NCBI GenBank assembly: GCA_001949185.1
Contig: BDGG01000003.1
Span: 211,247 to 239,334 of the forward strand
DNA from: Ramazzottius varieornatus
Taxonomy: Eukaryota > Tardigrada > Eutardigrada > Parachela > Ramazzottiidae
DNA: 28,088 nt
Direction: 5' to 3'
The notes under the pieces were generated by a model. The model saw nothing but the letters and a program-made list of their open reading frames with translations. It ran no database searches and was not told the DNA's origin. Positions 19,490 through 28,088 of the stretch are shown here, in pieces (the stretch's first letter is position 1; every line of letters starts with the position of its first letter). The translations under genes were made by a program, and so were the position numbers.

Positions 19490-22400
19490 CTAACGAGGTT
19501 TTGCTATGCTTAGGCTTTGGAGATCCGGAAGGGTTTGAGCGGCGAGCGGTAGCTTGGCCGTGTCGCGGGAGGAGGCTTCCGGATGGAGCTCGGCATGGGA
19601 GGACGCTGCCTGCTGTGTCTCCTTGCTGGATGGCGAGAGGACAGCCTTGTCTTCGGACAGCTGCAATCAGAAGAAAAAGCACTAATAGCACAAATACGGG
19701 GTACCCAACTGACTCAGAAAGGAAAAAAGGAAGCATTGAACACCGGAAGTAAAGTAGATGGTAAACCGCTGGTGAGTACTCGCACAGTAACCTTCTCGAA
19801 AGTACAATAAAAGTACAGTTAAAAGTAGTGCGCGAGTGCGGGTAAGAGGCCAAATTACCCTAAGGAGAAACCAATAAATCAGATGCGCCAATAAATGGAA
19901 AAGTTTGAGGTGAGCATAGAGTCGAGTTTGCGCACTTGTACGGGCGTATTGAGGTTATTTTGCAGTTCCGCAACTTTTTCCCAGGATACTGCTCAAGATT
20001 GCAGATCCGCAACTAAAAATCGCGAAACTTCCGCAATTGCAAAATTACTCCCCCCCCCCCCCCCCGCCTTTCACAACGCCCTTGCACAGTATCCACTGGT
20101 TTACCGAGTACGAGCACAAACTACCGAGTAAAATGTTGATTGGTGACTGAATCGGATTTTGTCACTTACTTCCTTTGCCTTTTTCCCTTCTTCCGTGTTA
20201 CGGTCTCCCGCTTCATTCTCGTTTCCAGCTTTCTTCTTATCCTTCTCCTTATACTTCGCCAGAGCTTCAAGATCGATGTAGTCTTCCCTCAGTCCACCAG
20301 AGAAAAAAGGATGGTTGAGCAACGTTGCCGCGCTGGGTCTCAGTGCCGGATCGTAAATCAGGCAACTCTCGATAAACTGCCCGAAAATCTTAGCCTCTTC
20401 CTTCTTCCACTTGTACTCTTCGATCAGCAGCTTCTCTATGCTCTGCGAGTACAGGTCAGCAGGGTCGAAACACTTGAACTGGCCGCGTCGGTTGAAAAAC
20501 TTGTGGCAGTACTTGCCTCTGGTGGCCAACTTCCGGCTGGGACTTCCAAGTCTTTCGATCATCTGGGCAATGTGGTCTTCGTCCGTCGCGTAGTCTTCTC
20601 CATGACGAGGGTTGAAGAGGTAGTCGCCTGTGGCCAGCTCGAAAGCAATGCAGCCGAGCGACCACACGTCGACGTTGGCGGAGAACTCGGCACCCATCAG
20701 GATCTCGAATGCACGGTACTCTCGAGTCTGGATGTCATTGGTGAATTTCTTGTAAGTCCAACAGGCGTTACCCATGTCGACAATCTTGATGAGGGGATCA
20801 CAGTCGTAATCCTTGGCTGGGTCAGGCGCGGAATCTAGAGAGAAGATAACATAAAATACCAAGTTGTGTTTTCGACCAAAAACTGGCTGCAGAGAACTCT
20901 TACAATGTCACCACTTCGCGCAACGCGCTAGTGCGTGTTCGTTAACACTTAAAAGACCAAGGGGGTACCCCGGTTGCTTGGCGCACCCCAAATTCTGCGG
21001 AATGGCTTCTGTTGAACCTTTTCGTCTCAAATTTTCGCGTTCGCTATCAGAAACTTTGTCGCTTCCAGTTAAAAAAGACGTGAACTGGCTAGCAGCTTTC
21101 TGAAAATTTCGAGAGAATATCTCGTTTTTGACCAGCTTTTGTCTTGAGTTGACAGACCAAATTTTTACTTAAGAGCTGGCTGACGATAAGCCTCCTTAAA
21201 GACTGGACAGAGAGCTAGTACATTGGTACCGTCTTAGAAGCTTCAGTATGTTCCATGCTGCGTGACCGGTAGTCACAGCAAGAAAGGAAAAAATCTGGCA
21301 CTTTGGTTCACTTAGTGGCGCATTTTACTCGAAAAATGCGAAGCGTACATGTGGTGATTGGCCCGATCTGACCCCACCCTCACGATCTCAGCCAGGTAAA
21401 AGTTGGGCAAGGGGATCTAACCCCCCTTGTACTCCCAGAGCTCGGAATTGCGTGGTCTTCTAAGTGTTAATTTATTGTTCGTTACCTGAACTGGTACTGG
21501 TAGTAGCTGCTGTAGGGCTTTGGCTGGCGTCCAGGACACTGGAGAAACTTTCAGCGGCAGCCGCAGCCGAGGCATCGCCTTTCGGGGAAGGCGTCAGAAG
21601 TGCGGCTTTCGGATTCAAATTCTCCAGGTTTTCTTTACTGAAATGAAAAGCAGAGACCATGCTTTTTGGCATGGGTAAATTCTCGTTCGAGAACTTCAGT
21701 GCTTCTTTAGCCATCTCCGTCTTTTCCTTGATGCCAATTGCTAATGCGATGTTTTCCGGCTTCAAGTCCGTGTGGATCATCTTGGCCTTGTCGTGGAGGT
21801 ACGCGAGACCTTCAAGGACACGCTTTGTGATGTTCCGGCTGGTTGACAGCTTCAGACCGTTGGATCCAGCTCGTCGGCCGACGCTGAAAAGGCTGGGACC
21901 GGTGATCTCCATGACGAGGACGACGTGGTGACCGAACGGACCGTCCAGCTCGAAGCTCTCGTACATGTGGACGATGCGCTCTTTGCAGGGATCGTTTGGA
22001 TCGGCTTTGGCGGCGTGCTGGAGAAGCTCGATCTCGTCGCGAGCTGTTTCCGTGTAGGTGGTTGCGCTGCGTACTACCTGGAGGTGAAAGATATGAGATT
22101 AGCGGATGCACGTGCAAAGTCGGAAAAGAATATCGCACGACTTCCGGCAATGCAGGCAAATGGGGAAGAGGCCTCAGCGCCGTTCCACAACACGTCCACG
22201 AACAGGGCCGTGCAACCACACGTCTGTGAACACGGCCGTGCCGCTGTTATTAGAGACCACCCAACACGACGTCACGAACCGTAAACATTGATCTGTTGAT
22301 TGCCTCAATTCGAAACCACAACAAACCAAAATCATAGACAAGAACGGGACATCTTCCCGTGAGAAAAATATCTCCCTGGCGCTTGGAAATCGTGCGCGCT

Positions 22401-22876
22401 TTGGAGAGAAGGGCAGATCGAGATGTAGCGATCGATCCAGGAACATGAAGGGATGAAATTTGGGGGAATACCGGAGAAAACCACCGCGGGGAACGATGAT
22501 ACATGACATTATTATTCCCGAGTATTATCTAAGTTACCTTGAGTGCCTTGAAATCCTGATCGACTTGATCAAAAGCCATCCAAACGGTGGAAAAATGTCC
22601 CCATCCTAGTTTACGAATAATCAGATAGCGGTTGTTTAGGAAATCCTTGGGTTTGAGGGGATGATAGCCTCCCCGCTTGTAGTCGCGCAGATCCTCTTGC
22701 TCGCTGCCCGAGCCACTGAAAGTACTGACGGTACTGCCACTTCGACTGCTACCGGAATCGTTTTCAGAATCGGAATCTCGAGAAGAGTTAGAACCGCTGT
22801 CCTGACTTTCGTCTTCGCTGGCATCGTTCTTGTCCTCTTCGTCAGTTTTGGTCGATGGAGTTGCCTTATCTCCCAT
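19490..22876 (-). CDS. SRPK: SR-protein-specific serine/threonine kinase (SRPK family)
   Basis: Phosphorylates Arg-Ser-rich splicing factors in cytoplasm and nucleus. Four exons read downward: 22876-22538, 22077-21486, 20834-20170 and 19660-19490, with phases 0, 1 and 0, about 588 residues. The N-terminus is acidic and Ser-rich (residues about 12-60), then the SRPK hallmark DYKRGGYHPLKPKDF. The kinase has a Gly loop GWGHFSTVW (91-99), lysine ALK113, catalytic HTDLKPEN (about 215-222) and DMGNACW (about 330) in place of DFG, all typical of SRPKs. A spacer of about 100 residues (Ala/Ser/Lys-rich) splits the lobes, as in the family but shorter than in vertebrates. The last exon adds a Ser/Glu/Pro-rich tail after a basic EKDKKKAGNENE stretch. 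Intron 3 contains an inverted-repeat element. The last exon is assigned from a good acceptor, matching phase and composition, and is the least certain part. Confidence 0.93.
19936..20087. mobile_element. Non-autonomous inverted-repeat element, copy 2 (about 150 bp), in an SRPK intron
   Basis: The left end has GTACGGGCGTATTGAGG and the right end, reversed, GTGCAAGGGCGTTGTGAAAG, related to the ends of the element at 15636-16298. The interior shares TTGCAGATCCGCAA, CCAGGATACTGCTCAAGA and TTCCGCAATTGCA. Near the right end is a run of about 16 C, longer than the C-run in copy 1. The element is shorter, probably internally deleted. It lies in the last intron of the kinase gene. Confidence 0.65.
20835..21485 (-). 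other. SRPK intron 2
   Basis: A 651-bp GT-AG intron in phase 1. Its donor is GTAACG after the codon start of TSTSSG and its acceptor is TCTCTCTAG before the DSAPDP exon. No gene, repeat or RNA is recognised inside. Confidence 0.6.
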
Positions 22877-23384
22877 GTTCCCAATCAAAGAAGCCGGAAA
22901 TGAAAAACACTGTCAGAAAACGTAAGCCATTGATACAGACCTATTTCGATGGGTGTTTGAGCTTCCGCGAAAATGTCCGAAGAAGATTTAGAAGTCTACG
23001 GAGTGGAACAAATGTCTCCAAGCAACTTTTCCATCGAAATTTCGTGGTCTAAAGAAGGAGAACACGCCAATCAAAGAATCAAATTAACACAAATAACGTG
23101 GTAGTATCCATGGTAACGTCATGCGTGTTTCAAATGGGGCACGCACGGTGCTCGGTATTCGGTCCAGCATTGATCTTGTACGAATTTGGCTTTTACGAGA
23201 CTTGGACCGGAATTCTTAATAACAATAAACTGAAGCGGATAACAATAACAGAGGAAAGATAGGAAGAGCAGAATGGTTTTATACAAAAACAACCCGGAAG
23301 TCTGGTGGGAAAAATTCACGATGCGGAAAGAGGTGTACATACCGGTAAGACACCGAAAAAAATAGTCGTTCTAACAACGCAATA
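22877..23384. other. Intergenic stretch between SRPK and the aminotransferase gene
   Basis: About 500 bp upstream of the kinase start (minus strand) and downstream of the aminotransferase stop (minus strand). It should hold the kinase promoter and 5' UTR and the aminotransferase 3' UTR. Open frames here show no domain and no TATA box stands out. Confidence 0.4.
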
Positions 23385-25843
23385 TCATAAACTTTCCTCA
23401 TCGTCAATATGGAAGCTCACGTTCTCGGCGGGCTTTGTGTTCTCTTGATCTTCAACGTATGAGGTCGAAGGTACGTAATGACGAAGGCAAAAGTCACTGA
23501 TACGAGTCAGCGCTTCCCGCATCTTGTCCTCCGGTAACGTCAGTACAATGCGGAAGTAACCTGGATAATCGAAGCACTACCAAAAAAAAATATATCAAAA
23601 GTCAAACATATTCAGGAGAACACGACAAGGGGATAAAACTCTTACATACCTGGCCAGGCAAACAAAATACGCTTTCTTCGTTGACAAGTTGAGAAGTGAA
23701 GGTCAGATCATTTCCTTGAAAGCCGGGGAAGCACTCCATGTTCACCCTGGTCATAATATACATGGCTCCAGCCGGCATGATGGGCGTCAAGCCCGGAATT
23801 CGTTTCATTGCTTCGAACGCCATTACTGCATTAGTCTGAAATATTCAAACAATTTGCAAGGTGGTAAAATTTCTTTGAGGAAAGAAACGGAATACGTGAC
23901 GACAGCCGGATAATGCTAAACTCGGGGACGTAAAGTGCACGAAAGTTCTTACCTCGATAGTGCGTATGATATTGTCGAAGAAGGCTTGAGGCACTGAGGT
24001 GAGGATCGAAGCTAATGCTCCTTGAACAAGTGCGTTAGGTCCAAGAATGCGTTGTGATAGGCTGTTCAGTCCTGGTCGAATTTCCGCCTGGAAGATATCG
24101 TCACGATCGTGAATGGTTATCCATCCCATCCTCCACCCAGGGCAAATGAACCTTTAGATTTTCACAATGGAATTAACTTTGTGGTCTGGAACGTGTAAGA
24201 TTATTTCCTGTTGAGAGTTTCACATACTTTTTAGTAAGGCCGTTGCAAGACAGGATCGGCACGGTTTCTGTCAAGGTCGCCAAAGGGTGGAAAGTGTGTC
24301 CTGGAAAGACTAGGTTGTCATATATCTCATCCGCAATGATGGGGACCTTGAAGTAGTCCGCAAGTTCGAGAATATCCACAAGGTGTTCGCGGGAGTAAAC
24401 CGAGCCGCAAGGGTTGGAGGGGTTGTTGAGGACGATGGCCGCCGTGTCTTGGTCGATCAGCGAAGCCATGTGATCCAAATCAACTTCCCAATCTGATTCT
24501 GGCTGCAAGTATGGGGAAATTGTCAAGCGCCAGAAGGCATGAGTCAATGTCAGATGGATAACTTCCAGGCAAACCGGAAGTGCTCTTGCGAACTTGACGA
24601 ACCTGCAGTCGATATGATCGGCATTCGATGCCGAGGGAACAGGCGATCGTCTTGTATATCGAAAAGCCGGGACAGGGTATCAGAAGGTTCGTTCCGCGGT
24701 CGCATAATACTGATATACACATTTCTACTGCGTGTGAGGCGCCACTGGTCAGTATCACATCCTGAAATAACGAAAAAAACCACCAAACTATTTCTGGCTA
24801 AAGTATTTTACTGATTCTCGGAGTATAAGGTACGCCGTGCGTCCTTCCACGAAGACGGTCATTTGACTGACGTCTTGGCACGATATTTTCTCACAGTAAA
24901 TCATCCGTGTTTAGAATTCATACATATTATTTTCGGTTCAAATGAGAACCGATAAAAATGAGATTCAAATGAGCTGTCGTTTCTGGGGAGGTTGTCGCTT
25001 AGATTCGCGACTGCGTTTCTTGACGACCTACCTTGGCTGTGATAGGAGCTTCCGGTCGGCTCGTATACTGCGCCACCGCTTCCCTTGCGGTCGGTATGCC
25101 GGTAGAGGGCGCGTAACCATCGTATCGCTTCGATTTCACGGCCTGAATAATGGCATCCACCGCTTCTGCTGGCGGACTGAGATTCTTGAATATGGTTGGA
25201 TCTCCTGTCAACAAACCTTCTTTTTGTTCGCAACGATCAAACTAGTGATATTTCACGTTGGGGAACTTACCGATTGAAAGTGCGATCATAGGTTTTTCGG
25301 GGTTGGGTTCGAGCTTCATACCGTCAACAATTTGGCGAATCGGGTTGAGGGTATTTTTCGCCATGAAAGAACTTCGTACGGCCCATTCTGACCGGCTGAC
25401 TGGACGGGAAGACGGTACCGGTAAATATATCGAGTCGCTTTCTGGCGGGGAATACGAGGCTTCAGAGCCGAACATACTGGAATCGGACTCGATATCGCCG
25501 ATGTTTGCCGCATAGCTAAGTTCCGTTTTGACCCTCTCTGTAACATGAGCCAGAGAATATTTACACGTCAAAAAGCAACTATACTGAGCAATGCTCGGGT
25601 TGATAATTATATCTCAATGAATCAGTCAATTCCGTTCTTCCTACCGTAAATATTGGCGGGAAGAGACTCAGTGCGCTTTCCTTCGAAGCCAGCAGGAACA
25701 GGTTCGTCTTTGCTCGTATCCTGCCTGTGCCGTTTCCGCGTGATGTGGTCGCTGCCGGTTCTGTCAGGAAGAACGGTCGCCAGATGCATTCCAGAATATT
25801 TTCCAGTATCGCTAGAGGGCGTTGCTATCCTTATTCCGTCCAT
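23385..25843 (-). CDS. TAT: Tyrosine aminotransferase
   Basis: Pyridoxal-phosphate enzyme that transfers the amino group of tyrosine to 2-oxoglutarate, giving 4-hydroxyphenylpyruvate, the first step of tyrosine breakdown. Eight exons read downward: 25843-25645, 25537-25271, 25204-25032, 24761-24603, 24502-24228, 24151-23953, 23835-23650 and 23576-23385; every phase fits, about 549 residues. Fold-type I landmarks: [70 protein letters not shown] (about 292-303), [10 protein letters not shown] (Asp about 324, Tyr about 327), and the cofactor lysine in SCNGLTKKF (about residue 357) before PGWRMGW. The C-terminus ends with an acidic tail. It is about 95 residues longer than the human enzyme because of an N-terminal extension rich in charged and Ser/Pro residues. 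Other AT-I enzymes (alanine aminotransferase) fit less well. Confidence 0.95.
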
Positions 25844-26639
25844 TGAAGAAAATTACGCGGTTGAATTATCCACTCATCTACAAACGAAAACAGAACCACA
25901 TTTGTTCGGACTCGTATGCACGAAAGAAAGCTTCGCGTTTGAAATGGACTAGTTTGAGAGTCATATGAAGGACGACCAGCCTGCTCTAGTCGTACGCAGC
26001 GCAAACATCGCTCCACCGAGAAAGCGAAAGATTATTATCGTTGGATAAACAAGGGCAACTTCAGGCTTGATGGTTGGAATGATAGTTTGACCATGTCTTC
26101 CACCACGCTGATCAATATCGGTGTAACGAAATTTAGCTCGATCATGCAACAGGTGATCGAATTCCCGATAACCACAGCGGGACCTCGTCACCTCGTCGAC
26201 CGTTACCAATTATTTTCTCAACAGTGGCAGTAGTGGCCGAGCCGCCACCTGTTGTCAGGTATTTGCGGTGAACTGGCTTTTTTCTTGCCCATTCAAAAAT
26301 TAGTGTCAAAAATGCGCCCTGCAGGTGATCACATGACATTACACATTGATCAACGGCAGCATGCTCCACGTGATCATTTGCAGGGTAGCATCGTCGACAT
26401 TGTATTAGAAAGCTTACCGTTTGGACTGCTGTCCAGCAGCTCTTGACATCAGATGTACATACACCGGTTTCAGAATTTCGAAGGTCGAATAGAAAAGATG
26501 AGAGCGGAACGGGTTGTGGAGCTCAGTTCTTAACCGTGCAATGAGGAGCCTCAATGCGAGCAGCAGCTGCAGGATGGCGGAAAAAACACAATGAACGGAA
26601 AAATGGTTAGCCAGAATGTGCAAACTAACGAAGCACAGG
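25844..26639. other. Stretch without a recognised gene
   Basis: This lies upstream of the aminotransferase gene (minus strand). The longest minus-strand frame with some coding look is 25961-26209, which contains a hydrophobic segment (VALVYPTIIIFRFLGGAMFAL) near its end, but I recognise no family and no splice partners. An imperfect inverted repeat around TGCAGGTGATCAC / GTGATCATTTGCA lies at about 26322-26387. Confidence 0.35.
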
Positions 26640-27025
26640 CACTGATGTGCTGCTGAAGCGCGCGTCTGTCGGAGCATGGCAAGCCAAAACGCGCAAAATT
26701 ATAATGCCAGGCCATAAATTTACCGGAGCCAGGTCCCGTATATAGGAAACCTTGACATCGAATCCCGGTAGATTGCTTTTTCAACTATTGAGCTAATAGG
26801 TGCAGTCAATCAACCGAAGTGTGGTTTTGTTTCTTTTTCATACCCAAGCTGCGGTGGAGGTTGATTGAATGATCTTACCACTCGGTCAGATTAACAATCT
26901 GATACGTCACAGAATGGTTACGTCATGACTAAAAGCTGCCCTGCATTATGCTTTGACCCATGACGTCAAGGATACTTCACGGCGTCCTTCCTTCCAGCAA
27001 CGCGCGCTTCAGCAGCACATCAGTG
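26640..27025. repeat. 26-bp perfect inverted repeat spanning 386 bp
   Basis: Arms at 26640-26665 and 27000-27025 are exact reverse complements (the left arm begins CACTGATGTGCTGCTGAAG). A diverged third copy lies at 14325-14352. The stretch between the arms has no recognised gene. The arms may be ends of a small element, or separate copies of a dispersed repeat. No target duplication is obvious. Confidence 0.65.
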
Positions 27026-27448
27026 AGCACAGGTTCATAAATGACCGCTGAACAGCCTACGTCGTTGAGATAGAAATTAAGAGAAATGACTGGACATCGC
27101 GGTAAATCGACGTTTGTGGCAAAACGATCGCAGAGATTGGTCAGACCAGAGGGTATATAGAGTGCGCCCATTTCCGTATCTAAGGAGAACTTTCTGACTC
27201 ATCGATCCGCTCACTGGTTCGCCGAGAGCCATATGACTAAAGGACCTCCATTAAGAACGTATGAGGCATGCGACGACATACCCAGTAAGGTTTGAGAGGC
27301 ATGGCAGTGCGTGGCAGATGGCGGGGTGTAGCATCAATAGCTTCGGTCATGTCGATCTCGACTACTAACGTATGAAGTGGAACATGCTTGACAAGGGGAT
27401 TATGCCTGTCCCGACGTCCTGACAAAACGATAGAGAAGAGTCTCTTCT
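26977..27448 (-). other. Unassigned minus-strand open frames
   Basis: Frames at 26977-27171 (with LNDVGCSAVIYEPVLTDVL) and 27237-27425 (with TLVVEIDMTEAIDATPRHL) have somewhat protein-like composition. A GTATGT donor-like site follows the second (about 27280) and a CTCCTTAG acceptor-like site precedes the first, but the phases do not join cleanly and I recognise no family. The end of the first frame overlaps the dispersed repeat at 27000. They may be decayed gene or transposon remnants. Confidence 0.25.
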
Positions 27449-27841
27449 ATGGTCTGACTCAGGGATAAATCCCTCACCATCCTGGAATAAACTACGGGAC
27501 TCGGAAGTGACTGTTTTAAACTAATGCAGTGACGGAAGCTCCTTGATTGGGTGCTTGATTGAACAGATGGCAACTCAGCGGCTGTCTCAGCTGTTCCGTC
27601 AAATTAGGACTGGGTGGCCAGATTAGGACTGGCTGTCGCGCATCTTCAGCGAGTTTTGGCACGGTGTCCGGTCTTCCTGATGATCAGCTGAGCAACTTGT
27701 TCGTATTGTCGGTCAACACCCGCAATCAAAGAGCTTTACGTGATCCCGGCATTCTGGAGCCGACAATGGACTTTCATTTCCGAGTGCTGTAGTTTATTCC
27801 AGGATGGTCGGAGGGATTTACGAGGGACCATTCAGACCATG
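27449..27841. mobile_element. Inverted-repeat element with about 55-60-bp ends
   Basis: The left end (27449-27508) and right end (27776-27841) are imperfect reverse complements. They share a perfect 20-bp core (27476-27495 with 27789-27808, ACCATCCTGGAATAAACTAC) and flanking matches such as ATGGTCTGA, TAAATCCCTC and CTCGGAA. The interior of about 270 bp holds a short direct repeat around AAATTAGGACTGG / AGATTAGGACTGG (about 27600-27630) and no transposase. It is probably a small non-autonomous DNA transposon; target duplications were not identified. Confidence 0.7.
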
Positions 27842-28088
27842 TGACTCGTCGATCACGAAACCGATACTTTTATACGATAGCTGAGGCCCTTAGCTCTCTA
27901 CAAAGTATCGGGAGGACCGGTGAATAACCACTTCCTGGAACTGCAGGAAATCCCGAAGGTGCCTCGTCCACCGTAGAACCCGTGTTATAGCCTGTATAGC
28001 GTTACACAAGACGATCCAAAAACTGGTCCGTTATCTAGGGAAACTCCAGAATTCACGTGCGGACGGTGTAAAATGATATTCCGAACCT
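27842..28088. other. Window end, nothing recognised
   Basis: No gene, repeat or RNA seen in the last 247 bases. Confidence 0.4.

Noticed and set aside
19471-19853. Open frames on both strands around the last kinase exon, including a hydrophobic minus-strand frame
   Set aside because: The minus-strand frame that joins the kinase in phase explains the region better; the others are shadows.
20140-20838. 232-residue plus-strand open frame
   Set aside because: It is the antisense shadow of the kinase exon, which has clear catalytic motifs on the minus strand.
26142-26369. Minus-strand open frame of 75 residues
   Set aside because: No domain, no matching splice partner, and it overlaps an imperfect inverted repeat.
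1-28088. CRISPR arrays, operons, bacterial promoters, and tRNA or rRNA genes
   Set aside because: Spliced genes show this is eukaryotic DNA. No regularly spaced repeats or tRNA-like cloverleaf with A and B boxes were noticed by eye; a tRNAscan-type search was not possible.

Overview
This window is eukaryotic nuclear DNA. The genes have short introns (mostly about 40-500 nt) with GT-AG borders, TATA boxes and AATAAA signals, and most code for animal proteins. The mix suggests a small-genome ecdysozoan: secreted chitin-binding (CBM14/peritrophin-type) proteins, Ly6/uPAR-like surface proteins, a divergent class A receptor, and compact genes on both strands. A tardigrade is my best guess, but it is inferred from gene style and not proven.

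Left part (1-8.5 kb). Two tandem Ly6/uPAR-like genes lie on the plus strand. The second (5716-6402) is intact, with ten cysteines and a hydrophobic tail that could take a GPI anchor. The first (485-4557) has its last exons separated by a nearly complete Tc1-type DD34E transposon (1706-3674) with 49-bp inverted ends and TA on both sides. Next is a secreted one-CBM14 protein with a long Pro/Asn/Gly-rich tail (6896-8508).

Middle (9.3-14.8 kb). Two related secreted Gly/Ser/Tyr-rich proteins, each with one CBM14 domain (9562-10411 and 11702-12659), probably work in cuticle or another chitin matrix. Two broken genes follow. One is a class A GPCR with two in-frame stops and a frameshift (13175-14208). 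The other is a WAP four-disulfide-core secreted protein split over three frames (14516-14769).

Transposon-derived stretch (15.0-16.3 kb). A 621-bp hAT-like non-autonomous element rich in TATCGATA-type motifs abuts a 663-bp inverted-repeat element. A shorter relative of the second element lies in the last intron of the kinase gene.

Right part (16.5-25.9 kb). Three complete housekeeping genes are present. Mitochondrial prolyl-tRNA synthetase (plus, 10 exons, two GC-AG introns) converges on an SR-protein kinase (minus, 4 exons). Upstream of the kinase, also on the minus strand, is tyrosine aminotransferase (8 exons). From 25.9 kb to the end I see no convincing gene, only inverted-repeat elements and unassigned open frames.

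All exon joins were worked out by hand from splice sites, reading phase and family similarity. No transcript evidence or database search was available.
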